64,000 nucleotides of DNA from Paracoccus sp. TOH (lineage in GTDB: Bacteria > Pseudomonadota > Alphaproteobacteria > Rhodobacterales > Rhodobacteraceae). The stretch lies in contig NZ_CP098361.1 in assembly GCF_030388245.1 (NCBI RefSeq), positions 1,115,001 through 1,179,000 on the forward strand. Direction: 5' to 3'. The notes beneath the pieces are model-generated. The model worked only from the letters and a program-made list of their open reading frames with translations, searched no databases and was not told the DNA's origin. This document shows positions 19,824-29,797 of the stretch, piece after piece (the first letter of the stretch is position 1; each line of letters begins with the position of its first letter). Made by a program: the position numbers and the translations under genes.

Positions 19824-20179
19824 GCCTGACGGTCTTCGACAAGATCATTTCGGATCGCGGTTCGCGCTATGCGGTGTCGGGCGGGCCGGCGCGGACCCGC
19901 GCCGAGGCCGAGGCGCTGCTGGCCGAACTGCGCCGCAACAAGCGTTTCGCCAAGGCCACGCACAACACCTGGGCGGCGATCCTGTCGGGCGACGCGGTCC
20001 GCGACGACGACGGCGAAAGCGGCGCCGGCCAGATCATCCTGCAGATGCTGGAACGCGCCGGGCTGGCCGACCATGTGGTGATCGTGACCCGCTGGTATGG
20101 CGGCAAGCATCTGGGCGGCGACCGTTTCCGGCATGTCGTCGATGCGGTGCGGCACTATCTGGCGCAGACCGGGCGCTAA
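19820..20179 (+). CDS. IMPACT-family (YigZ N-terminal-like) protein
   Basis: 119-residue protein matching only the IMPACT/UPF0029 domain: DDDGESGAGQ followed by VTRWYGGKHLGGDRF. Full-length YigZ has about 200 residues with a C-terminal ferredoxin-like domain that is absent here. The start overlaps the mur stop (ATGA), so it is probably expressed with mur. Its stop overlaps that of the convergent DUF2237 gene by 4 bases. Eukaryotic IMPACT acts on translation control; bacterial function is unclear. Confidence 0.82.
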   Translation: MSLTVFDKIISDRGSRYAVSGGPARTRAEAEALLAELRRNKRFAKATHNTWAAILSGDAVRDDDGESGAGQIILQMLERAGLADHVVIVTRWYGGKHLGGDRFRHVVDAVRHYLAQTGR

Positions 20180-20550
20180 TCCTCGCGCCCGACCGCATGG
20201 GCGCGCAGCAGCGCCAGCGGCACGATCTCCAGCGTGCGGGCATGGGTGGCCTCCAGCACCACCTGGGGCGCGGCGAATTCCTGCGCCGCCTGCAGGAAGC
20301 GCGCGGCGCAAAGGCACCAGCGGTCGCCGGGTTTCAGCCCCGGAAAGCGGAATTCCGGCCGCGGCGTGCTCAGGTCGTTGCCCAGGTATTTCGACAGCGC
20401 CAGGAATTCGGCGGTGACGACGACGCAGACGGTATGCCGCCCGCTGTCCTCGGGGCCGGTATTGCAGCAGCCGTCGCGGAAGAATCCGGTCAGCGGCGCG
20501 GTCGAGCAGGTCTCGAGCCGGCCGCCAAGGACATTGAGCGCCGCGTCCAT
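20176..20550 (-). CDS. DUF2237 protein
   Basis: 124 residues of the DUF2237 family: conserved LNVLGGRLETCSTAPLTGFFRDGCCNTGPEDSGRHTVC start, GNDLSTPRPEFRFPGLKPGDRWCLCAARF middle, and VVLEATHARTLEIVPL end. Several conserved cysteines suggest metal binding or redox chemistry, but function is unknown. It follows the DUF2332 gene by 3 bases and is probably in one unit with it and pth. Confidence 0.85.
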   Translation of the reverse strand: MDAALNVLGGRLETCSTAPLTGFFRDGCCNTGPEDSGRHTVCVVVTAEFLALSKYLGNDLSTPRPEFRFPGLKPGDRWCLCAARFLQAAQEFAAPQVVLEATHARTLEIVPLALLRAHAVGRED

Positions 20551-20553
20551 CCC

Positions 20554-21603
20554 TCAGGCCTCCCTTGGCTGCCAGTCGATCCAGCGGGCATGGAAATCCG
20601 CCCGCCCCAGATCCCAGGCCCGCATGGCGCCCCCGGACCAGAGTCGCAGGCGCAGCCCCGCGCCATCGCCGCCGTCGTTTTCCATGGCGAAATGCGCCAG
20701 CGGCTGCGCGGCGTTGGCGCGCGCGCCGGCCTGTTGCAGCGTTGCCTCGATGCGGTCGCGGGTGGCTTGTGGAAAATATTGCGCGGCGACGGTGTGATAG
20801 ACCAGCCGGCCATGCGCGGCCGAGCCTGCCAGCCGGGATTCAAGCCATTCGCCGGCATCGCCCCGGTCGACGCAAGGCGGATGCGCGGCCGCGACCGCCA
20901 GCGCCGCGCGCAACCGCGCCAGCCGGTCTTGCTGATCGGGCCAGACATAGGCCATCAGCCGGAACCCGTCCGCCGCCGGATCGAGCGGGTTCAGATCCAC
21001 GCCGCGCGCCTCTCCGACCTTCAGGGCGGCGGCCGACGGCGGCGTGCCCCGCCAGCGCGGCATCAGCCGCACCTGCGGCACCGCTTCACCCGCCATCGTG
21101 GCCCGGGAACCTTGTTCATCGACAAGGCTATAGAGCGGAAAGTTCAGGTTGAGTCCAGCACTGGAGCCCAGTTCCAGCAGGTCGAAGCGCGTGCCAGGCA
21201 GCAACCCGGCCAGGAAGCGCGCCGCAGCGATCAGCACCGCCGAGCGGCCGACCTCGTTGGTCTGCGGCGGAGACTCGATGAAATCGAGGATATGATTCCC
21301 ATGCGTCTTGATTTCATTGAAAATATCCAGATCAAGCTGCGTGCCGCCACCCATGGCATAGGCCCGCGCCAGGTCGGGTGCGCGCCCCGACCGCGCCAGC
21401 GCATGCAGCGCCCCGCACAGCCGCAGCGGCAGCGAATCCGCGCCCACGGCCGGATCGCCCGGCCAGGTCTTCACCCGCCGCCCGACCGGCCCCTGGTCGG
21501 CAGCGATGATGCGGGTCAGTGCCTCGCAGATCCGCGCCGTCAGCCCCGAGCCAAGCTCGCGGCAGGCGCGGGTCTGATGCGCGAATGCCTCCTGCCAGGC
21601 CAT
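20554..21603 (-). CDS. DUF2332 family protein
   Basis: 349-residue soluble protein of the DUF2332 family. A central LLELGSSAGLNLNFPLY resembles the SAM-binding glycine loop of Rossmann methyltransferases, and WRGTPPSAAALKVGEARGVDLNPLDP is family-typical. The coding sequence is slightly richer in A/T around 21280-21350 than its neighbours. It begins one base into the pth stop (TGATG). A methyltransferase-like activity is inference. Confidence 0.8.
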   Translation of the reverse strand: MAWQEAFAHQTRACRELGSGLTARICEALTRIIAADQGPVGRRVKTWPGDPAVGADSLPLRLCGALHALARSGRAPDLARAYAMGGGTQLDLDIFNEIKTHGNHILDFIESPPQTNEVGRSAVLIAAARFLAGLLPGTRFDLLELGSSAGLNLNFPLYSLVDEQGSRATMAGEAVPQVRLMPRWRGTPPSAAALKVGEARGVDLNPLDPAADGFRLMAYVWPDQQDRLARLRAALAVAAAHPPCVDRGDAGEWLESRLAGSAAHGRLVYHTVAAQYFPQATRDRIEATLQQAGARANAAQPLAHFAMENDGGDGAGLRLRLWSGGAMRAWDLGRADFHARWIDWQPREA

Positions 21604-22307
21604 CAGCGGAACCTGTCGCCAAGCGCGCGCAGCCGGTCGGCGAAGCTCGACGGCTCGGGCGGCGTTTCCGCTGCAGGTTTCGCTAAAGGTTTCAAGGGCT
21701 TTCCTTCCGGATCCTCCGGTCGTGTGCCGCTGTTGCGGGGCGGCGAGACCCGCACCGCCACGGCGTTCATCACCCGCGCGTCATCGCCCGCCGCCAGCGC
21801 CACGGCGCCGTCCGAGATGCCGCGCAGCAGGTCGTCCAGCCCGGTCTCCTCGGCCTTGGCGAAATCCGACAGCACATAGCCCGCGACGCGATCCTTGTGG
21901 CCGGGATGGCCGATGCCGATGCGCAGCCGGCGATAGGACTCGCCGATATGCTGATGGATCGAGCGCAGCCCGTTATGCCCGGCATGGCCGCCGCCGGTCT
22001 TGAGCCGAACCTTGCCCGGCGCCAGGTCCAGTTCGTCATGCAGCACGATCACGTCCTGGGGGGTGAGCTTCAGATAGCGCATCGCCTCGCCCACCGACTG
22101 GCCCGACAGGTTCATGAAGGTCGCGGGCTTGAGCAGGGTGACCCGCTCCTCGCCCAGCCGGCCCTCGGCCGTCTCGCCCTGGAAGCGGCTGCGCCAGGGG
22201 GTGAAGCCGTGGTCCGCGGCGATGCGGTCCACCGCCATGAAGCCCACGTTATGCCGGTTGGCGGCGTATTTCGCGCCCGGATTGCCCAGGCCGACGATCA
22301 GTTTCAT
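21603..22307 (-). CDS. pth: Peptidyl-tRNA hydrolase
   Basis: Recycles peptidyl-tRNA released during translation. 234 residues: LIVGLGNPGAKYAANRHNVGFMAVD contains the catalytic His20-equivalent; FMNLSGQSV, LHDELDLAPGKVRLKTGGGHAGHNGLRSI and RLRIGIGHP are conserved. A proline-rich tail of about 40 residues follows the usual domain end, common in alphaproteobacteria. The L25 gene rplY often found beside pth is not here; instead DUF2332 and DUF2237 genes follow. Confidence 0.96.
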   Translation of the reverse strand: MKLIVGLGNPGAKYAANRHNVGFMAVDRIAADHGFTPWRSRFQGETAEGRLGEERVTLLKPATFMNLSGQSVGEAMRYLKLTPQDVIVLHDELDLAPGKVRLKTGGGHAGHNGLRSIHQHIGESYRRLRIGIGHPGHKDRVAGYVLSDFAKAEETGLDDLLRGISDGAVALAAGDDARVMNAVAVRVSPPRNSGTRPEDPEGKPLKPLAKPAAETPPEPSSFADRLRALGDRFR

Positions 22308-22502
22308 GCGTTTCTCCGTGGCTTGGCGCCAGCTTACCGGCGGCTCGGGGAAGGGGCAAATTTTATCGCTCTCTTGTCCTCGCGGGCTGGCGTTACTAAG
22401 ACTCTGTCAACCTTTCGCGTCTAAGAGCGGTCCAGGGCGAGCACGCTCTTGGGTCGAATCGCGGAACGGACAGGCCAGGCAGGGACAAAAGCAAGGACAG
22501 AC

Positions 22503-23132
22503 ATGCACGATCCGGCAGAATTCTACATGAACACGCTCGTCCCGATGGTCGTCGAACAGACCAGCCGCGGCGAACGTGCCTACGACATCTTCTCGCGCCT
22601 GCTGAAGGAACGGATCATCTTCATGTCCGGTCCGGTCCATGACGGCATGGCGACGCTGATCTCGGCGCAGCTGCTGTTTCTCGAGGCGGAGAACCCGACC
22701 AAGGACATCAGCATGTATATCAACAGCCCCGGCGGCGTGGTGACCGCCGGCCTGTCGATCTATGACACCATGCAATACATCAAGCCGCGCGTCTCGACGC
22801 TGGTGGTGGGACAGGCGGCCTCGATGGGCTCGCTGCTGCTCTGCGCCGGCCAGCCGGGGCACCGGTTCTCGCTGCCGAACAGCCGCATCATGGTGCACCA
22901 GCCCTCGGGCGGCTTCCAGGGTCAGGCCACCGATATCCTGATCCATGCGCGCGAGACGGAAAAGCTCAAGCGCCGCTTGAACGAGATCTATGTCAAGCAT
23001 ACCAGCCGCACCCTGCAGGAGGTCGAGGAGGCGCTGGAGCGCGACCGTTTCATGTCGCCCGAGGAGGCCAAGGAATGGGGCCTGATCGACGAGATCCTTG
23101 AGGCGCGCGGCAAGGCCGAACCCGACAAGTGA
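22503..23132 (+). CDS. clpP: ATP-dependent Clp protease proteolytic subunit
   Basis: Serine peptidase that forms the tetradecameric chamber fed by ClpX or ClpA. 209 residues from [14 protein letters not shown]; a GTG or TTG-type upstream start would add 18 unrelated residues. The catalytic triad is Ser107 (GQAASMGS), His132 (MVHQPSGG) and Asp181 (ERDRF), with the spacing of E. coli ClpP. clpX follows after 163 bases. The 195-base gap to divergent pth shows no convincing sigma32-type promoter. Confidence 0.98.
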   Translation: MHDPAEFYMNTLVPMVVEQTSRGERAYDIFSRLLKERIIFMSGPVHDGMATLISAQLLFLEAENPTKDISMYINSPGGVVTAGLSIYDTMQYIKPRVSTLVVGQAASMGSLLLCAGQPGHRFSLPNSRIMVHQPSGGFQGQATDILIHARETEKLKRRLNEIYVKHTSRTLQEVEEALERDRFMSPEEAKEWGLIDEILEARGKAEPDK

Positions 23133-23172
23133 TCACGGCTGCGGGAAGCGGCCAAGCCTGACGTTTTGGGGA

Positions 23173-23201
23173 TTGTGACGGGCCGGGGTGGCCCGTAACA
23201 T
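23173..23201 (+). promoter_or_regulatory. Possible clpX promoter with hairpin in the spacer
   Basis: TTGTGA (23173-23178), 17-base spacer, TAACAT (23196-23201). The spacer is almost entirely a perfect 7-bp inverted repeat (ACGGGCC / GGCCCGT, 23178-23196, 5-base loop). It may be an operator, or the hairpin may be an RNA element in a clpP-clpX transcript; no U-tract follows, so it is not a classic terminator. Confidence 0.35.
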
Positions 23202-23295
23202 ATACACTGACGCGGGGCGTGGCCTGGCCACGTCGCAAAAAGGGCGGTCGTCCGGCACTTCTGCCGGGCCTCCGGGACAATACGAGGATCATCTG

Positions 23296-24561
<1,266 letters not shown>

Positions 24562-24651
24562 TCCCGGCGCCGGGTTTCCGATCCGCCCGGAACACGCGGG
24601 CTGCGCCGGGCCGCTGCCGCGGGACGCGCGCCGCAGGACGGGCAAGGCAGC

Positions 24652-24678
24652 AAGGGCCATCGGCTTGATGGCCCTTTC
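24652..24678 (+). terminator. Intrinsic terminator of clpX
   Basis: Perfect 9-bp stem AAGGGCCAT / ATGGCCCTT with a 7-base loop (24661-24667), followed by a short T run. It lies 91 bases after the clpX stop. The strongest plus-strand terminator in the window. Confidence 0.85.
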
Positions 24679-24922
24679 GCATGTCTGGCGGCCTTTGGTA
24701 TCTGCTTTGGGCGTCGCTTTTCCGGCGGCCTTTGCCCGACGCAACTCTCATCGACCGGTCAGCGCCCCTTCTCGGCGATCCCCGGCTCGGGCAGGCCGCG
24801 CCGGGCCAGCGCCAGCTGCGGCCCGGTGCCGCGCTCGCGAAAGGTTTCGTCATGCTTCTCTGGACCTTCGGCGCTAGTTGCGCCATATCTCGGCCGACAC
24901 CCGTATGAAGAGGTTCTGACCC
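24679..24922 (+). other. Intergenic stretch between clpX terminator and NDUFA12 gene
   Basis: About 240 bases with no supported gene. Short ORFs here (up to 75 codons) have no start signals or recognisable motif. The promoter for the NDUFA12-mlaD-DUF2155 unit must lie here; CATATC at about 24883 is a possible -10 but I found no good -35. Confidence 0.4.
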
Positions 24923-25297
24923 ATGTCGCTTCTGCTTCGCATCCTGACCTGGTGGAACAGCCAGACCCTGAACACCCAGGTCTGGACCAGGCTCTATGGC
25001 GAGAAGGTCGGCGAGGACGATCAGGGCAACATCTATTACCAGTCGGGCGGCGGCAAGCGGCGCTGGGTCATCTACAATGGCGAGGCCGAGGCGAGCCGCG
25101 TCTCGCCGGAATGGCATGGCTGGCTGCACCACACCTACAAGGAGCCGCCGACCCGCGAACCGCTGGCCCGCAAATCCTGGGAAAAGCCGCATGAGCCGAA
25201 CCTGACCGGCACCGCCGCCGCCTATCACCCGGCCGGTTCGCTCTATCGTGCCGAGCCGGTCGAGCGGCGCGATTACGACGCCTGGCAGCCCGAGTAA
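24923..25297 (+). CDS. NDUFA12-family supernumerary complex I subunit
   Basis: 124-residue homologue of mitochondrial NDUFA12 (B17.2). Typical segments are [41 protein letters not shown] and [20 protein letters not shown]. In Paracoccus denitrificans, complex I contains homologues of mitochondrial supernumerary subunits including this one; the protein sits on the hydrophilic arm near the membrane junction. The nuo operon is not in the window. It precedes mlaD by 4 bases. Confidence 0.93.
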   Translation: MSLLLRILTWWNSQTLNTQVWTRLYGEKVGEDDQGNIYYQSGGGKRRWVIYNGEAEASRVSPEWHGWLHHTYKEPPTREPLARKSWEKPHEPNLTGTAAAYHPAGSLYRAEPVERRDYDAWQPE

Positions 25298-25301
25298 GCG
25301 C

Positions 25302-25769
25302 ATGAACAGCGCCGCGGAACGGGCCGAGCTTTGGGTTGGCGCGGCCGTTCTGGCCGTCGCTGCCGGCTTTCTGGCCTGGTCCACCTCCGGCAGCCCGCTG
25401 ACCGCCCGGCTGGGCGGCGGCTATGAGTTGCGGGCGGCCTTTCCGAATGTCGACGGCATCGAGGTCGGCACCGAGGTCAGGGTCGCGGGCGTGCGCGTCG
25501 GCCGCGTCGCGGCGGTCGAGCTGAACCCGCAGACCTATTACGCCGAGGCCCGGCTGCGGCTGCCGCCCGAAATCCGCCTGCCCAGCGACAGCGCCGCGCT
25601 GATCCAGTCGGACGGGCTGCTGGGCGGCGCCTATATCGAGCTGCAGCCCGGCGGCGCGCCCGACGACCTGCAGCCCGGCGACGAGATCGAGGACGTGCAG
25701 GGCGCCGTCAGCCTGATCTCGCTGATGATGAAATTCGTGGATTCGCAAAGCTCGGAGGATGGAACATGA
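25302..25769 (+). CDS. mlaD: MlaD-like phospholipid-transport protein
   Basis: 155-residue inner-membrane-anchored MCE-domain protein. One membrane helix at about 8-26 is followed by the MCE fold: AAFPNVDGIEVGTEVRVAGVRVGRV, then SDGLLGGAYIELQPGG and a short C-terminal helix. MlaD forms a hexameric ring with the MlaFEB ABC transporter and moves phospholipids between membranes. Other mla genes are absent nearby; in Rhodobacteraceae mlaD commonly sits apart, between the NDUFA12 and DUF2155 genes. Confidence 0.9.
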   Translation: MNSAAERAELWVGAAVLAVAAGFLAWSTSGSPLTARLGGGYELRAAFPNVDGIEVGTEVRVAGVRVGRVAAVELNPQTYYAEARLRLPPEIRLPSDSAALIQSDGLLGGAYIELQPGGAPDDLQPGDEIEDVQGAVSLISLMMKFVDSQSSEDGT

Positions 25770-26275
25770 CCGATCTTCTGGCCCGGACCTGCCTGTGCCT
25801 GCTGCTGGCCGCCACCGCCTTCGCCACTCCCGTACGCGCGCAGGAGGAGGAACCGCCGGCCGAGGACCAGCATCTGATGGTCGACCCGGCCTTCAGCGAC
25901 GATCCCGACGCGGTGGTCCCGGCCGAGCCCTCGGCCGCCGAGCGCCAGCGCGCCGCCGAGGCCGCCCGTGGCCCGGAAACCGCGCGCGGCAATGGCGCGC
26001 AGCTGCGCGGGCTCGACAAGATCACCGGCCGCACCGAGGATTTCAACCTGGCGATCGGCCAGACAGCCGAGTTCGGCCGGCTCGAGGTCAGCCTGGCCGA
26101 ATGCCGCTATCCGGCCGCCGATCCCAGTTCGGACGCCTATGCCGAGCTGACGATCATCGACCGGCGCGCCAATGCGCGGCTGTTTTCCGGCTGGATGATC
26201 GCCTCGTCCCCGGCGCTTTCGGCGCTGGATGATTCCCGCTATGACGTCTGGGTTCTGTCCTGCAGCAGCGCCTGA
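25766..26275 (+). CDS. DUF2155 exported protein
   Basis: 169 residues with a signal peptide cleaved near ATPVRAQ (about residue 26), an acidic proline/alanine-rich linker to residue 75, then the DUF2155 domain (LRGLDKITGRTEDFNLAIGQTAEFGRLEVSLAECRYP, ending LFSGWMIASSPALSALDDSRYDVWVLSC). Probably periplasmic, function unknown. The start overlaps the mlaD stop (ATGA). Its last 37 bases overlap the 3' end of the convergent aat gene. Confidence 0.88.
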   Translation: MTDLLARTCLCLLLAATAFATPVRAQEEEPPAEDQHLMVDPAFSDDPDAVVPAEPSAAERQRAAEAARGPETARGNGAQLRGLDKITGRTEDFNLAIGQTAEFGRLEVSLAECRYPAADPSSDAYAELTIIDRRANARLFSGWMIASSPALSALDDSRYDVWVLSCSSA

Positions 26276-26877
26276 GGGCTGGGCAGGCGATGCGCCCGGA
26301 TATCGGCCCGGACCCGCAGCGCCGCGGCAAGCCGGTGGCGGTATTCCACCTTGGGAATGGTCAGCCCGCCCATCGAGGCCAGGTGCGGGTTGGGATATTG
26401 CGTGTCCCACAGCGTGAAACCGCAGCGCGCCAGATGCGCCGACATCCAGATCATCGCCGCCTTCGAGGCATTGCTGCGCCGCGAGAACATGCTTTCGGCG
26501 AAGAAAGCCCCGCCCAGGGTCAGGCCGAACATGCCGCCGATCAGTTCATCGCCGGCATAGACCTCGAGCGAATGGGCATGGTCCAGGCGGTGCAGCTCGC
26601 GGTAAAGCGCGAAAAGCGGCTTGTTGATCCAGGTCTCCTCGCGGTCGGCGCAGCCCAGTACGGTGCCGGTGAAATCGCGGTCGATGCTGGCCCGCCAGTC
26701 GCAATGCCGCAGGAAGCGCCGCATCGAGCGCGAGATATGCACCCCGCCCACCGGCAGGATGCCGCGCAGCGCCGGGTCGAACCAGTAGAGCTGCGGATCG
26801 GTGGCGGATTGCGCCATCGGAAACACGCCCTGCGCATAGGCGGCCAGCATCCGTTCGGCCGTCAAGCCGCTGCTCAT
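26239..26877 (-). CDS. aat: Leucyl/phenylalanyl-tRNA--protein transferase
   Basis: Adds Leu or Phe to N-terminal Arg/Lys of proteins, marking them for ClpAP. 212 residues with AYAQGVFPMAQ, the tryptophan-containing YWFDPALRGILP, GGVHISRSMRR, WINKPLFALYRELHRLDHAHSLEVY and GGMFGLTLGGAFFAESMFS. Usual family length. It follows accC by 38 bases and may be co-transcribed with accBC. Its end overlaps the DUF2155 gene on the other strand by 37 bases. Confidence 0.96.
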   Translation of the reverse strand: MSSGLTAERMLAAYAQGVFPMAQSATDPQLYWFDPALRGILPVGGVHISRSMRRFLRHCDWRASIDRDFTGTVLGCADREETWINKPLFALYRELHRLDHAHSLEVYAGDELIGGMFGLTLGGAFFAESMFSRRSNASKAAMIWMSAHLARCGFTLWDTQYPNPHLASMGGLTIPKVEYRHRLAAALRVRADIRAHRLPSPQALLQDRTQTS

Positions 26878-26915
26878 GCGCGGCCTCCGGATCGTGCCGG
26901 CCGCACCAGCATGGC

Positions 26916-28265
26916 TCAGGCGGCGGCCATCTCGGCCAGCCAGCGCTCCAGCCAGTGGATCGAATAGTCGCCGCTCTGGATGTCGGGATTCTCGATCAGG
27001 GCGCGGAACAGCGGCACGGTGGTGTCCACCCCGTCCACGATCAGCTCGCCAAGCGCACGGTTCAGCCGGGCCAGCGCCTCGGGCCGGTCGCGGCCATGCA
27101 CGATCAGCTTGCCGATCAGGCTGTCGTAATAGGGCGGGATACGATAGCCGTCATAGATGGCGCTGTCCATCCGCACGCCCAGGCCGCCCGGCGCGTGATA
27201 TTGCGAGATGGTGCCGGGCGAGGGAATGAAGTTCGGCAGCCGCTCGGCATTGATCCGCACCTCGATGGCATGGCCGCGGATCTCGAGATCCTCCTGACGG
27301 AACTCCATGTCCTCGCCCGAGGCGACCAGGATCTGCTGGCGGACCAGGTCGACGCCGAAGATCGCCTCGGTCACCGGATGTTCGACCTGCAGGCGGGTGT
27401 TCATTTCGATGAAGTAGAACTCGCCGTCCTCGAACAGGAACTCGATGGTGCCGGCGCCGCGATAGCCGAGCTTCGCCATGGCATTGGCGCAGATGCCGCC
27501 GATGCGGGCGCGCTGCTCGGGCGTGATGACCGGACCCGGGGCTTCCTCCAGCACCTTCTGGTGGCGGCGCTGCAGCGAGCAGTCGCGTTCGCCCAGGTGC
27601 ACGGCCTTGCCGCGGCCGTCGCCGAAGACCTGGATCTCGATATGGCGCGGGCGCTGCAGATATTTCTCGATATAGACCTCGTCATTGCCGAAGGCGGCCT
27701 TCGACTCGGCCCGGGCGGTGCGGAAGGCGTTTTCCAGTGCCGCCTCGTCCAGCGCCACCTTCATGCCGCGCCCGCCGCCGCCGGCGGTCGCCTTGATGAT
27801 GACCGGATAGCCGATCTCGGCCGCGACGCGCTTGGCGGCCGCCACGTCCGGCACCCCGCCCTCCGAGCCGGGCACCACCGGGATGCCCAGCGATTTCGCG
27901 GTTTCCTTGGCGGTGATCTTGTCGCCCATGATGCGGATATGTTCCGCCGACGGGCCGATGAAGGTGATGCCGTGATCCTCGACCATCTGCACGAAGCCGG
28001 CGTTTTCCGACAGGAAGCCGTAGCCGGGATGGATGGCTTGGGCGCCGGTGATCTCGCAGGCCGAGATGATGGCGGGCATGGACAGGTAGCTGTCGGTCGA
28101 GGGCGGCGGGCCGATGCAGACGGATTCGTCGGCCATGCGCACATGCATGGCATCGGCATCGGCGGTGGAATGCACCGCGACCGAGGCGATGCCCATCTCG
28201 CGGCAGGCGCGGATGACGCGCAGCGCGATCTCGCCGCGATTGGCGATCAGGATCTTGTCGAACAT
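26916..28265 (-). CDS. accC: Acetyl-CoA carboxylase, biotin carboxylase subunit
   Basis: Carboxylates biotin on AccB with bicarbonate and ATP in the first step of fatty-acid synthesis. 449 residues: [21 protein letters not shown] start, ATP-grasp loop [12 protein letters not shown], the catalytic [14 protein letters not shown] motif, and a normal C-terminal domain. Starts 7 bases after accB, the standard accBC arrangement. Confidence 0.98.
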   Translation of the reverse strand: MFDKILIANRGEIALRVIRACREMGIASVAVHSTADADAMHVRMADESVCIGPPPSTDSYLSMPAIISACEITGAQAIHPGYGFLSENAGFVQMVEDHGITFIGPSAEHIRIMGDKITAKETAKSLGIPVVPGSEGGVPDVAAAKRVAAEIGYPVIIKATAGGGGRGMKVALDEAALENAFRTARAESKAAFGNDEVYIEKYLQRPRHIEIQVFGDGRGKAVHLGERDCSLQRRHQKVLEEAPGPVITPEQRARIGGICANAMAKLGYRGAGTIEFLFEDGEFYFIEMNTRLQVEHPVTEAIFGVDLVRQQILVASGEDMEFRQEDLEIRGHAIEVRINAERLPNFIPSPGTISQYHAPGGLGVRMDSAIYDGYRIPPYYDSLIGKLIVHGRDRPEALARLNRALGELIVDGVDTTVPLFRALIENPDIQSGDYSIHWLERWLAEMAAA

Positions 28266-28272
28266 CCCGGCC

Positions 28273-28797
28273 TCACTCGACGACCATCAGGGGGGCGCCG
28301 AACTCGACCGGGCTGCCGTCGTCGACGAGGATGCGCTTGACCGTGCCGGAACGCGGCGCGGGGATGTGGTTCATGGTCTTCATCGCCTCGACGATCATCA
28401 GCGTCTCGCCTTCCTTGACCTGCTGGCCGACGGCGACGAAGGCCGCCGCGCCGGGCTCGGGCGCCAGATAGGCGGTGCCGACCATGGGCGAGGTCACGAC
28501 GCCGGGCAGGCTGGCCGGATCCTCGTTGCCGGCCGCGGACGGGGCAGGGGCGGCCGGGGCGGCGGAGGCGGTAGCCGCCGGGGCTTGCGGCGCGGCCGGG
28601 GCGGCCACGGTCTGGATGATCTGCTTGTTCTGTTTCGACAGGCTGACGGTCAGGCGGTCGTTCTCGTCATATTCGCGCTTGACGGTCAGTTCGGTCAGTT
28701 CGTTGCGGTTGAGCAGCTCGGCAAGGGCCTGGATGAAGGCGACGTCGCCTTCGTGATGACGCTTTTCGTGACCAGCTTGTTTGGAATCGTCGCTCAT
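28273..28797 (-). CDS. accB: Acetyl-CoA carboxylase biotin carboxyl carrier protein
   Basis: 174 residues: a charged N-terminal segment, an alanine/proline-rich linker at about 70-100, and a C-terminal biotinyl domain whose [11 protein letters not shown] motif carries the biotinylated lysine. The thumb-like insertion ([27 protein letters not shown]) is typical of AccB. Upstream of accC. The gap to the upstream acyltransferase gene is about 98 bases. Confidence 0.97.
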   Translation of the reverse strand: MSDDSKQAGHEKRHHEGDVAFIQALAELLNRNELTELTVKREYDENDRLTVSLSKQNKQIIQTVAAPAAPQAPAATASAAPAAPAPSAAGNEDPASLPGVVTSPMVGTAYLAPEPGAAAFVAVGQQVKEGETLMIVEAMKTMNHIPAPRSGTVKRILVDDGSPVEFGAPLMVVE

Positions 28798-28895
28798 GCC
28801 GTCCTCTGGATGTCGTTCATGGGGCCGCGTTCTCTGCGCGGCGGCTTGCGGGGCTTATAAACCGGACTGGAAGCCGAGGGAAAGGGATTTGCCGT

Positions 28896-29786
28896 CTAGC
28901 GCCGGCGTTTCCAGCGCCGGTGGACCCAGAACCATTGCTCCATATGGGCGCGCACCAGGCGTTCCAGGTCGTCGTTCAGCGCCTGCATCATGGTCGCCGC
29001 ATCGCTGTGCGCGACCGGCTCGCCGACCTCGACGCGAAAGCTCAGCCCGTCGGGCTGGCGCACCCCGGCGATGGGCAGGATCAGCGCGTCATAGCGCAGC
29101 GCCAGCTCGGCCGGGGTCAGCACCGTTTTGGTCGGCAGGCCGAAAAAGCGCAGCTCGGTGCCGTGGTCGTCGAACTGGTCGAAGCCCAGCGCCATCCAGC
29201 CGCCGCCCTTCAGAAAGCGCAGCATGGCGGCCAGCCCGGCGCGGCCGCGCGGGAACATCGGCTCGGCGATGGCGCGCATGGCGGGGATGTAATGGCGGTT
29301 GAAGGCTTCGTTGTTCATCGGCCGGTAGAGCGCGCCGACCGGCCAGCCGCGCCCCGAAAGCGCGGCGCGCATGGCGTCGTAATTGCCGAAATGCGCCACC
29401 GCCAGGATCACCGGGCGGCCGGCCTGCGCCGCCTGTTCCAGCGCCGGCAGGCCGGGGCCGGTCAGCGGGTCCGAGGCGTGGATGCGGTCGGTGAACTCGG
29501 TGCCGGAATAGATCTCGGCCAGCGACCGGCCGGCATTGGCGGGCACGGCGCGAAGCAGGTAGCGCACCTGAGCTTCTGTCAGGTCGGGCCGGGCCCTGGC
29601 CAGGTTGACGCGGATGCGGCTGCGCCAGCCGGCCAGCGGTCCCAACGCATGGGCAAAGAGCCAGCCCATCGCCGGGATGCGCCGCCGATAGGGCAGCAGC
29701 CGCGCCAGGCCCATGATGGCAAGGAAGGCGCCGTTGGCGATGCGGTCGCGCAGGGCCACCGGCTCGGGTGTGTCGGTCTCGCTCAT
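28896..29786 (-). CDS. LpxL/HtrB-family lipid acyltransferase
   Basis: 296-residue inner-membrane acyltransferase of the lauroyl/myristoyl (LpxL/LpxM) family, probably adding a secondary acyl chain to lipid A. Motifs: a hydrophobic N-terminal region, AVAHFGNYDAMRAAL with the catalytic HxxxxD, and a substrate segment LGFDQFDDHGTELRFFGLPTKTV. I start at MSETDTPEPVALRD, 11 bases after the upstream DMT gene; a longer in-frame reading fuses the two frames and is spurious. Acyl length is unknown. Confidence 0.87.
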   Translation of the reverse strand: MSETDTPEPVALRDRIANGAFLAIMGLARLLPYRRRIPAMGWLFAHALGPLAGWRSRIRVNLARARPDLTEAQVRYLLRAVPANAGRSLAEIYSGTEFTDRIHASDPLTGPGLPALEQAAQAGRPVILAVAHFGNYDAMRAALSGRGWPVGALYRPMNNEAFNRHYIPAMRAIAEPMFPRGRAGLAAMLRFLKGGGWMALGFDQFDDHGTELRFFGLPTKTVLTPAELALRYDALILPIAGVRQPDGLSFRVEVGEPVAHSDAATMMQALNDDLERLVRAHMEQWFWVHRRWKRRR

Positions 29787-29797
29787 CGCGGTCCTGT

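Noticed and set aside
24681..24908. 75-codon plus-strand ORF between the clpX terminator and the NDUFA12 gene
   Set aside because: No ribosome-binding site, no family resemblance, and composition like non-coding sequence.
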